From contig CAVSWP010000011.1 of assembly GCA_963731665.1 (NCBI GenBank), positions 62,001-126,000 on the forward strand: a DNA stretch of 64,000 nucleotides, given 5' to 3'. The notes below the pieces were generated by a model. That model made no database searches, was not told where the DNA came from, and saw nothing but the letters and a program-made list of their open reading frames with translations. Below, one piece after another: positions 1-7,341 of the stretch (position 1 is its first letter; each line of letters starts with the position of its first letter). The stretch comes from Chersky-840 sp035604715 (GTDB lineage: Bacteria > Actinomycetota > Acidimicrobiia > Acidimicrobiales > UBA8190). The translations under genes were made by a program, and so were the position numbers.

Positions 1-1002
1 GCGTGACGCTGCCGACGTGGCTGCCGCCGCGCTCTGCACCGAGCTCAGGGCCTGGTCGAGCTGGGACGTGCCGATGGTGATGAAGGCGGCTCCCTGGTTG
101 AACACATCAGAGTCGAACCCGGCGGTGCCGGGGTTCCCGACCGAGCCGATGATGGACTCGGTGGCGCCTTCGCTGAGATCGCCCAAGGCGGTGGCCCAGG
201 TCGAGTCCGTCGCCGCGTCGGGAATGGCCGGCACCGAGATGGCGTAGTTGGCGTCGGCGTAGAGCTCCTGCCAGTAGGGGTGGACGCTCGAATAGAGGTC
301 CTGACTGGTCGCCTCGAGTGCCCGGTTGAGCTTGGCGAGATCGATCTGCAGGATGTTGAACACCGACCCGTACGCCACGTACCACGCGGCGTCGGCCTGA
401 CCCACCGACGTGGTCATGGTCGTCAACGGCAGCACGGTAGTCGGCACGATCGTCCGAGCCGGGGCGGCCACACGGGCCGGCGCCTGGGTCACTCGGGTCG
501 TCACCGGTCCGGAGGTCGTGCTCTTTCGCCGCGGGGCCGTCGTGGCGATCACAGGAACTTGCGTCGTCGTCGATGCCGGTGTCGTGGACTTCGGGAGGGC
601 CGCCAGAGCTTGCTCGATCGACGTCAGTGTCGACGTCGGAGGCTGCGCTTGTAGCGTGCTCGGCGTCGTGGCCGGAGGAAGGTGCAACAGAGTCCGCACC
701 AGAGGGTTCAGGGTCGTGGTGGTCACCGTGTTCCCGTTGCCCCCGGTGACCACGATCCCGATGGACCCGAGGATCACACCGGCGGCGATCAACATTGCGG
801 CCAGGCCCAACCACGGCTTGCTGACCCGCCTGGCCCCCGGTCGCCCCTGCGTGCGCACCCGCGGGAGCGGGTCATCGGGCCCCGGGAGGGCGTCGAAGTG
901 GCCGATGCCGCCGTCCCGGACAAGTGGCGTCGGCTCGCCGTGCGCGAAGAGTCGTTCCTCGTGGATCCCGTACGGGTCGGGATGCCAGCCGTCTACGCTC
1001 AT
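1..1002 (-). CDS. membrane protein with DUF2510-like N-terminus, truncated by window edge
   Basis: An open frame runs from an ATG at 1002 off the left edge (334 codons seen, no stop). Residues 5-40 begin GWHPDPYG and resemble the DUF2510 motif of actinobacterial membrane proteins. One transmembrane helix lies near residues 64-86. A long Thr/Pro/Ala-rich linker (about 90-170) follows, then a more ordered outer domain of unknown family. The predicted topology is a short cytoplasmic N-terminus and a large external C-terminus. A GGGGGG purine run sits 2-8 bases before the ATG and serves as the ribosome site. The function is not recognised. Confidence 0.75.
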   Translation of the reverse strand, partial: MSVDGWHPDPYGIHEERLFAHGEPTPLVRDGGIGHFDALPGPDDPLPRVRTQGRPGARRVSKPWLGLAAMLIAAGVILGSIGIVVTGGNGNTVTTTTLNPLVRTLLHLPPATTPSTLQAQPPTSTLTSIEQALAALPKSTTPASTTTQVPVIATTAPRRKSTTSGPVTTRVTQAPARVAAPARTIVPTTVLPLTTMTTSVGQADAAWYVAYGSVFNILQIDLAKLNRALEATSQDLYSSVHPYWQELYADANYAISVPAIPDAATDSTWATALGDLSEGATESIIGSVGNPGTAGFDSDVFNQGAAFITIGTSQLDQALSSVQSAAAATSAASR

Positions 1003-1158
1003 TGCCCCCCTGCCACCCGCGAAGGGCCGTGCCACCGTCCACGGGCCCAACGTCACAAGAAATCTAGCTTTGGCGAGGGTCTTTGGAAAATGGCGGGACT
1101 CGCCGAGGGGTGCTGCTCTCGTCACAGGCCAGCCGGGGCACGGCAACGGGGCGGGACA

Positions 1159-2112
1159 TCACTCGTCGAGCATCGCCCGCCAGGGACCGGTGTCGAGCCC
1201 TCGGTAGAGGCGCTGGGTGGCGTCGATGAGCGCCTCGCTCCAGATGGGATGCCCGGGAGGGGGGAATCCGAAGAGCGCCAACTCGTCGGGTGTGGAGGCC
1301 TCGACGAAGGCGACCCAATGCGGCGACGTCGCGCGTGACTGCATGGTGTGGTACCCCACCCAGTCCTGACCCGTCAGCTTGTAACTGGCGTTGAGCAGGT
1401 AGCGGGCACCGCCGGGCTCGGTGAGGTCGACGGCGCGGTGAAAGACGTCGGTCCGATAGGCGAGGTAGGAGCCCCGCACCCCGGATGCGGCCTGTTCGGC
1501 TTGGTAGAGCGCGGGGTCGCGGTCGGGCATGACGAGCGGTACCGTCGTCCGACGCCCCACCGACTCGAGCGCCGACACCAGATGGGTCGGGGCCGTGGTG
1601 GGACTGACGTCGGAGAGATACAGGAACCCTTCGATGTGCCACCACGGAGGCTCGGGCACCGCCGGCAACCACGAGTGGTTCCGGTCGGTGTGCATCGGTT
1701 GTTCATAGTTGGTGATGCCGGCGTACTTCGCCGACACCTGTGCCTGGTAGAGACGGAGGTCAGTGCTGCCGAGGGCGCGCGCCGCGAAGTCCACGAGGGA
1801 GCGATGGACCACGAGCCGGTTGAGGGCACCGCTGCCCGGGAACGGGAACGTGCCCATCCACCGGTGCTGGTCGTGGCGAAAGCCCGGCCCCTCTGCCGGC
1901 CAGGGGAACTCCTCGACGGGGGCGGGGCGTCCGAGACGCCGCTCGGTCTCGCCCTCGGGGTCGGCGTGGTAGTCCTCGGCGCGGGGGAAGATCAGCTCCA
2001 GGTCCTTGGTGGCGGCGTCGATCTCCTCGGTGGAGACGAGGCCACCGAGAAGGACCCACCCGTGCTCACGCCACCGGGATACTTCGTCATCGTCGGCCAG
2101 ACGCGACCCCAT
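1159..2112 (-). CDS. phytanoyl-CoA dioxygenase (PhyH) family protein
   Basis: A 317-residue protein with the Fe(II)/2-oxoglutarate dioxygenase signature. The metal-binding HxD is at H141/D143 in MHTDRNHSW. A distal His lies at about H225 (FHRAV), and R237 (GGARYLL) suits 2-oxoglutarate binding. Members hydroxylate lipids or small metabolites; the substrate here cannot be told. The frame is open further upstream, but ATG 2112 is chosen because GGGGAGG sits 4-5 bases before it and the family similarity begins there. The gene stands alone, so its neighbours give no pathway. Confidence 0.85.
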   Translation of the reverse strand: MGSRLADDDEVSRWREHGWVLLGGLVSTEEIDAATKDLELIFPRAEDYHADPEGETERRLGRPAPVEEFPWPAEGPGFRHDQHRWMGTFPFPGSGALNRLVVHRSLVDFAARALGSTDLRLYQAQVSAKYAGITNYEQPMHTDRNHSWLPAVPEPPWWHIEGFLYLSDVSPTTAPTHLVSALESVGRRTTVPLVMPDRDPALYQAEQAASGVRGSYLAYRTDVFHRAVDLTEPGGARYLLNASYKLTGQDWVGYHTMQSRATSPHWVAFVEASTPDELALFGFPPPGHPIWSEALIDATQRLYRGLDTGPWRAMLDE

Positions 2113-2442
2113 CGTCCTCCCCGGCGGGCCAAGCGGTCGCTGGCGCCGCGCCGGGACCAGGATCGCTCGCCCATGGCCCGGGCTGCAATCGCGCTGCCCC
2201 CAGACCGGGGCGGGCCCCTCCCCCCCGTCGCGTCGGACCGCCGGCCACGAGCCCCGGGGGGCGGGGGCGGCGCGGGGCGGCGTCCCCGTGGCCGAGAATG
2301 AGTCGATCGGGCTCAGAACCGGCCCGTGTGCCCGAGGAACCAACCCCGGTGGCCTCAGAACCGACCCGTGGGTGGCCCGACCGGCCCCGGGGGACAGGCC
2401 AGGAGCTGATTCTTGTCAGGCGCGCGCTGATTTTGGTCGAAA
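2113..2442. other. gene-free stretch with two pairs of direct repeats
   Basis: No convincing gene lies here. The left half is extremely GC-rich. Two copies of a 16-base repeat, TCAGAACCGRCCCGTG, lie at 2313-2328 and 2355-2370 (15 of 16 identical). A second pair, GCTGATTYTKGTC, lies at 2405-2417 and 2426-2438, spaced exactly 21 bases. The latter pair directly precedes the next gene and could be an operator. It could also be the worn end of a mobile element. Neither reading is proven. Confidence 0.5.
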
Positions 2443-3201
2443 ATGAGTGTCGAGCATGGATACAGGCGGAAGATGACGAACCCCGAGACGGTCCAGGAGA
2501 TGGTGCGACGCCGTGTGCAGCGGCGCCGCCTGTGGCGCCGGGCCCGCAAGGCAATCCTGGTGGCCGTCGTCCTGATCGCCGTCGCGGCCGGGGCCTTCGG
2601 GATCGATCGGATGGTGGTGGCCCTACACAAGTACTACGCCACGCCGGCCCACGGCGGCGCGCGGCACAACCCGGTGGCGTCGACGGCGCCGACGACCTCG
2701 ACCGTGTCGGGTCCGCCCGGCTGTGTGAGCGGCCAGCTCAACGGCACGGTCACCAACTGGGAGGGCATCAACGGGACCATGTACGAGACGGTGACGCTCA
2801 CCAACATCTCGCTGTCCCCGTGCACACTGCTGGGCTATCCGGGCCTGGCCGTCAACAGCGCCAACGGGACGGCCCTCCCGGCCGCCACCCAGGACGTCGC
2901 CACCATGGGCACCAGCACCGACGCGGCCCCGGCGGGTCCCACCGCCGTCGTGGTCGCCCCCGAGGGGCGGGCCTGGTTCGAGCTCTCCTACCCCGATATC
3001 TGTTCCCTGATCCTGACCCCGGGGGCGCCGCCGACGGCCAACCCCAACGCGTGCTTCGAGGGGAAATGGCTCCAGATCACGCCCCCGAGGACGTCGAGCC
3101 CGCTGCTTGTTCCCGAGCCCCTGCTCTTCAATTACGGGATCGTCGGTTTCGACGTCGGGCCGTTCGGCTCGGGCCCTCCCCCGCCGTTGCCCAGAAGTTG
3201 A
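2443..3201 (+). CDS. DUF4232 domain membrane-anchored protein
   Basis: A 252-residue protein. A basic N-terminus (many Arg at 20-36) is followed by one transmembrane helix (about 37-57), a Ser/Thr/Pro linker and a DUF4232 domain (about 93-235) with typical features: a paired Cys, SPCTLLGYPGLAV and a late Cys near NACFEG. DUF4232 proteins are exported actinobacterial proteins of unknown role, often lipoproteins or single-pass. An alternative start is ATG 2473, which has AGGCGGAAG directly before it; the first ten residues may therefore not be translated. Confidence 0.75.
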   Translation: MSVEHGYRRKMTNPETVQEMVRRRVQRRRLWRRARKAILVAVVLIAVAAGAFGIDRMVVALHKYYATPAHGGARHNPVASTAPTTSTVSGPPGCVSGQLNGTVTNWEGINGTMYETVTLTNISLSPCTLLGYPGLAVNSANGTALPAATQDVATMGTSTDAAPAGPTAVVVAPEGRAWFELSYPDICSLILTPGAPPTANPNACFEGKWLQITPPRTSSPLLVPEPLLFNYGIVGFDVGPFGSGPPPPLPRS

Positions 3202-3260
3202 CCCGCCCTTGGCGATGCGTTGATCCCTCGGTCACAGGATCAGGTCGGGGGGCGATCGCC

Positions 3261-3428
3261 ATGGCAACGAGCGAGTCCGCAGCGAACGGGTACGAGCAAG
3301 CCGTGCTGGCGGAGGACCTGGGCCAGGACGTCCTGGCCCTTGCCGCCGTGGCCGAGTCACAACGCCGGGCTTCTGTGCTTCGGCGCGTGAACGGCAAGCT
3401 CGTGCGACTGATCGTCGAGGCGGCCTAG
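3261..3428 (+). CDS. small hypothetical protein (55 aa)
   Basis: ATG 3261 opens a 55-residue frame: an acidic, Ala-rich first half, then a basic helix ending in LVRLIVEAA. A GGGGGGCG run lies about 8 bases upstream. It lies between the DUF4232 gene and the CocE-type gene on the same strand. Coding potential is plausible from third-position GC, but no family is recognised. Confidence 0.45.
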   Translation: MATSESAANGYEQAVLAEDLGQDVLALAAVAESQRRASVLRRVNGKLVRLIVEAA

Positions 3429-3511
3429 ACAAATACCGCCACTCGGTCCGACTACCCTGGCGGCGCGACGGCGGCCGCTGCAGTGGGTGGCTTGCATGAC
3501 GGGAGTGGTGC

Positions 3512-5800
3512 GTGCGGGGGTTCCTGACGAGGCGGCATGTCGCCATGGTCCTCTCGGTGATCGCCGCCGCCGGCGCCTTCGTGGCGGGCGGGGCCACACC
3601 GAGTGGGGCCGCCACGTCGTTCGCGGGCCACGGGTCCATCGGCGAGGCCTACGTCGTGGGCGCGCCTCCCGGGGAGCACCTGACACTGGTGAGCGGATCA
3701 GGCGCCACGGTCGGCTCGGGGGTCGTGAACAGCCTGGGCGGCCTCATCATCCGCAACCTCCGTCCGGGCGGTGGTTTCCGGTTCGAGGAGACCGGGCGCA
3801 ACCACGGCGCCACCGCGGCGTTCTCGGTCCTGTCGACGAGCTCTGTGCCCCCTCCTTCGTTCTACTCGTCGCAACACCTTCACGTCGGGCTCAACTACGT
3901 GCGCATGCGGGACGGGATCTCCATCGCCGCCACGGTGCGGCTCCCCCCGGGAAAGACCCTCGCCGACGGCCCCTTCCCCACCGTCATCGAGTACTCCGGC
4001 TACGCCACCGCCGCTCCCCACAGCCTGATCAACGCCCTCGAGGGCAAGGCGCCGGCGAGCGACCCACTGCTGCCCGACACCTCCACGGTGGTGGGCAGCG
4101 TCATCGCACCGCTTCTCGGCTTTGCCACCGTCAGCATGCAGATGCGGGGGACGGGATGTTCGGGTGGGGCCTTCGACCTCTTCGGGCTGGATTCTGACTA
4201 CGACGGCTACGACATGATCCAGACCGTCGGCGCCCAAGCGTGGGTCCTGCACCACAAGGTGGGCATGGTGGGCATCTCCTACTCGGGCATCTCGCAGTTC
4301 GAGGTAGCCGGCACCGACCCCCCGGACCTGGCTGCCATCGCCCCGCTCAGCCCTACCGACGACCTCTTCTCCACCGGGTATCCGGGCGGGATCTACAACA
4401 GCGGGTTCGCCAAGAGTTGGATCGCCCAGCGCATCAGCGATGCCCAGGCCGCGCCCAAAGGGGGGCAGCCGTGGGCGACGGCGGAGATCGCCACCGGCGA
4501 CACCACCTGTCTTGCCAACCAGCGCCTGCACCCCGAGGCCCAGAAGCTGGCGTCGTTGGTGAGTCCGGGGCTCGCCCGCGACCCCTCGCTGTTCAACCAG
4601 CGCTCCCCGGTGGTGTGGGCCTCGCACATCAAGGTGCCGGTGTTCCTGGTGGGAGCCCTCGAAGACGAGGAGGTCGGACCGCAGTGGCCGGCGTTGATCA
4701 CGGCCCTCACCCCCGACAAAACCGTGTACGCCACCATGCTCAACGGGACGCACACCGACTCACTGGGCCCCGACACCTTGTCGCGCTGGCTCGAGTTCCT
4801 CGATATCTACGTGGCGGGCCGCGTGCCGACTCCGAGTCCGTTCCTGTCGCTGCTCGCCCCGGCGGTGTACGCCTCGCTCACCGGTGGAGCCAAGGCCTTG
4901 GCCCCTCCACCGGTGCGCTTCACCACCGCCACCTCCCTGAGCTCGGCCAAGGCGGCCTTCGCCGCCCAGGACCCCCGTGTGCGCGTGCTCTTCGACAACG
5001 GGGGCGGTGACCTCGGGCCCGGGGCCCTGCAGCCCACCTTCGAGGCCGACTATGCGGCGTGGCCCCCGCGCGGCGCCGTCACCCGCTACTACCTCGGTTC
5101 CCACGGCACCTTGGCGTCGTCCAAGGGTGCCAGCACGCAGACGTCGTTCCGGCCCGATCCGTCGGTCCGCCCGGCCACCGACCTCCCCACCGGCAACCCG
5201 TGGGCCGCCCAGCCGCCCTACAACTGGACGGTGGTGCCGAGCGCCAACGGCGTCGCCTTCGAGACACCGGCCTTCGGCTCACCCACCACCATCGTGGGGC
5301 CGGCCAGCTTGGACCTGTGGCTGCGGTCCACGGCGCCGGTCACCGATCTCCAGGCCACGGTGACCGAGGTCCGACCCGGTGAATCCGAGGAGGAGTACGT
5401 CACGTCGGGCTTCCTGCGCAGTTCGAGCCGCACCTTGTCGGCGTCGTCGACCGTCCTCGATCCGGTGCCGACCTACTTGAGGTCGGACCGCCGCACCCTG
5501 CCGGCCGGCCGCTACACCCTGGTGCGGATCCCGATCGACCCCATCGCCCATGCGTTTCGGGCCGGGACCCGGTTGCGCATCGTGATCTCGGCTCCCGGTG
5601 GTGACCGGCCGTCGTGGGCCTTCGACACCCCGGCGACGCACGGTTCGGTCACCGACACGGTGTCGCTCGGGGGGACGATGGCGTCGTCGCTGGTGGTCAA
5701 CATCGTCCACGGTGTCAGTCCCCCGGCGACCATGCCGGCCTGTGGGGCGTTGCGGGGCGAGCCCTGCCGGCCCTACTCGAAGATGGCCAACCAGGACTGA
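3512..5800 (+). CDS. secreted CocE/NonD-type alpha/beta hydrolase (peptidase S15 family)
   Basis: A 762-residue protein. Residues 1-34 form a signal peptide (Arg-rich start, hydrophobic core, SGAA cleavage region). The hydrolase fold follows. The nucleophile elbow GISYSG is at 254-259 with Ser256 as nucleophile; Asp385 (LEDEE) and His414 (GTHTD) complete the likely triad. The MRGTGCSGG loop before the nucleophile is typical of X-Pro dipeptidyl-peptidase/CocE enzymes. A C-terminal jelly-roll domain (about 560-745) is also family-typical. It probably cleaves an ester or acyl-peptide outside the cell; the substrate is unknown. The GTG start at 3512 is set by GGGAG six bases upstream and by the signal peptide. 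Confidence 0.88.
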   Translation: MRGFLTRRHVAMVLSVIAAAGAFVAGGATPSGAATSFAGHGSIGEAYVVGAPPGEHLTLVSGSGATVGSGVVNSLGGLIIRNLRPGGGFRFEETGRNHGATAAFSVLSTSSVPPPSFYSSQHLHVGLNYVRMRDGISIAATVRLPPGKTLADGPFPTVIEYSGYATAAPHSLINALEGKAPASDPLLPDTSTVVGSVIAPLLGFATVSMQMRGTGCSGGAFDLFGLDSDYDGYDMIQTVGAQAWVLHHKVGMVGISYSGISQFEVAGTDPPDLAAIAPLSPTDDLFSTGYPGGIYNSGFAKSWIAQRISDAQAAPKGGQPWATAEIATGDTTCLANQRLHPEAQKLASLVSPGLARDPSLFNQRSPVVWASHIKVPVFLVGALEDEEVGPQWPALITALTPDKTVYATMLNGTHTDSLGPDTLSRWLEFLDIYVAGRVPTPSPFLSLLAPAVYASLTGGAKALAPPPVRFTTATSLSSAKAAFAAQDPRVRVLFDNGGGDLGPGALQPTFEADYAAWPPRGAVTRYYLGSHGTLASSKGASTQTSFRPDPSVRPATDLPTGNPWAAQPPYNWTVVPSANGVAFETPAFGSPTTIVGPASLDLWLRSTAPVTDLQATVTEVRPGESEEEYVTSGFLRSSSRTLSASSTVLDPVPTYLRSDRRTLPAGRYTLVRIPIDPIAHAFRAGTRLRIVISAPGGDRPSWAFDTPATHGSVTDTVSLGGTMASSLVVNIVHGVSPPATMPACGALRGEPCRPYSKMANQD

Positions 5801-5840
5801 GGGGCTCGCGAGGACCGACACCGCCCGGTGAACCACCGCC

Positions 5841-6041
5841 TCAGGAGGCCGGAACCTCCTCGATGGCGAACTCGGGGCAGTTGGCGATGGCCAGGCGGGC
5901 GCGGTCCTCGAGCTCGGGTGGCACCGAACCGTCGCCCACCACGGTGGACAGCCCGTAGTCGTCGACGCTGAACAGCTCGGGGGCGAGCCCGTAGCAGCGG
6001 GCGTGGCCCTGGCACTTTTCGGGGTCGACGCGGATCCTCAA
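5841..6041 (-). CDS. [3Fe-4S]-type ferredoxin, P450 partner
   Basis: A 66-residue ferredoxin. The cluster ligands lie in CQGHARC and a later NCPEFAI, giving the C-x2-H-x2-C ... CP pattern of small actinobacterial P450 ferredoxins, where a His replaces one cluster Cys. It passes electrons to the P450 encoded just upstream. The start is a TTG at 6041 that overlaps the P450 stop (TTGA), so the two are translationally coupled. An upstream extension in the same frame would give an Arg/Pro-rich N-terminus unlike the family and is rejected. Confidence 0.85.
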   Translation of the reverse strand: MRIRVDPEKCQGHARCYGLAPELFSVDDYGLSTVVGDGSVPPELEDRARLAIANCPEFAIEEVPAS

Positions 6042-7246
6042 CCGAACACCACCGGGAGCAGGCGGGGGCCCCGCACCTGGCCGCCGGCCCACGTCACGGC
6101 GTCCTCGTCGGCGAGGCGGAAGTCCGGGATCCGTGCCAGCCACTCTTCGAGCGCCACCCGCAGCTCCATGCGGGCCAGGTTGGAGCCCGCACACCGGTGG
6201 ATCCCCGATCCGAACGCCACGTGACGGTTGTGCGCACGGTCCAGGACGACCTCGTCGGCGTCCTCGAACACCTCCGGGTCGCGGTTGGCCGCCGGGAAGT
6301 TCATGAGGATCTTGTCACCCGCCTTCATGGGGCAGCCGGCGTACTCGACGTCCTTGGTCACCAGGCGCGCCATGGTCACCGGCGAGTAGGCACGCAGGAG
6401 CTCTTCGACGGCCAGCGACATGACCTCGGGGTCCTCGGCCATGCGTCGACGGTCATCCGGGTGCGTGGCCAGGTGCCACAGCGACGAGCCGATGGCACTC
6501 CAGGTGGTGTCCACGCCGGCGATGAGGACGAGGGCGGCGGCTCCCAGCACCAGGCTGTCCTCGATGGGCGCGCCGTCGACTTCGGTCTGGAGCAGCTCAC
6601 TGAGCAGGTCGTTGCCGGGCTGGGCGCGCCGCTTGGCCACTTCCTCGATGAAGTACTCGAGCAGGCCCTGGACCCCGTGCACCCGGCGCTCGGGGTCGTC
6701 GGCGAACTCGAGGACGTCTCGCACCCACCCCGTGAAGGTGTCGGCGTGGTCGGGGCTCACACCCAGGATGTGGGCGATCACCCGGACGGGGATCTGTTGG
6801 GCGTAGTCCGAGGCCGCGTCGGCCCGGCCCTGGTCCACGAAGCCGGCGATGAGGCCCGAGCACAGCGCCCGGGTCATGGCCTCGTAGCTCTCCACCCGGG
6901 TGTGCGAGAACCACGGCAGCAGCAGGCGACGGGTCCAGGTGTGCAGAGGGGGGTCGGCCGAGATGGGGGGCAATCCGTAGGGCAGGACGGGATCCTCGGG
7001 CTCCTCGCCGTCGAAGGGGATCACGGCGACCTCGAGCGAGCTGAAATGCTCGATGTCGTGGGCGATGGCGGTGACGTCGTCGTAGCGGGTGGGCAACCAG
7101 GTGCTGCCTCGTCGGTCGGTGTGGGCGATCGGGCACTGCCGTCGGAGCTCCGCCCAGATCCCGAAGGGGTCGGCGACGTAGTGCGGGTCGAGCACGTCGA
7201 AATCGCTCTCCCACGCGCTGACCGGCGAAGTCGTTCTCACTGGCAC
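6038..7246 (-). CDS. cytochrome P450
   Basis: A 402-residue bacterial class I P450. The I-helix oxygen-binding motif is LIAGVDTTWS, the K-helix ExxR is in EELLR, and the haem-binding loop is FGSGIHRCAG with Cys352 as the iron ligand. The ferredoxin gene follows with a TTGA overlap, giving a two-gene electron-transfer unit. The substrate is not predictable. GTG 7246 lies directly after GGAGGG, too close for comfort; GTG 7240 has better spacing and may be the real start. Confidence 0.92.
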   Translation of the reverse strand: MPVRTTSPVSAWESDFDVLDPHYVADPFGIWAELRRQCPIAHTDRRGSTWLPTRYDDVTAIAHDIEHFSSLEVAVIPFDGEEPEDPVLPYGLPPISADPPLHTWTRRLLLPWFSHTRVESYEAMTRALCSGLIAGFVDQGRADAASDYAQQIPVRVIAHILGVSPDHADTFTGWVRDVLEFADDPERRVHGVQGLLEYFIEEVAKRRAQPGNDLLSELLQTEVDGAPIEDSLVLGAAALVLIAGVDTTWSAIGSSLWHLATHPDDRRRMAEDPEVMSLAVEELLRAYSPVTMARLVTKDVEYAGCPMKAGDKILMNFPAANRDPEVFEDADEVVLDRAHNRHVAFGSGIHRCAGSNLARMELRVALEEWLARIPDFRLADEDAVTWAGGQVRGPRLLPVVFG

Positions 7247-7341
7247 CCCTCCCCGGGCCCTGCCGCGTCACCGGCGTCCTGCCGTCCATCATGGCATCCG
7301 CCGCCGGGCCGGGTCCCCCGGCGCTACAGCGGGGGTCGTGC

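Noticed and set aside
2298..3428. A long frame on the plus strand overlapping the DUF4232 gene
   Set aside because: It is Arg/Pro/Gly-rich and lies in a shifted frame over the DUF4232 gene; only its last 55 codons, with their own start, look like a real small gene.
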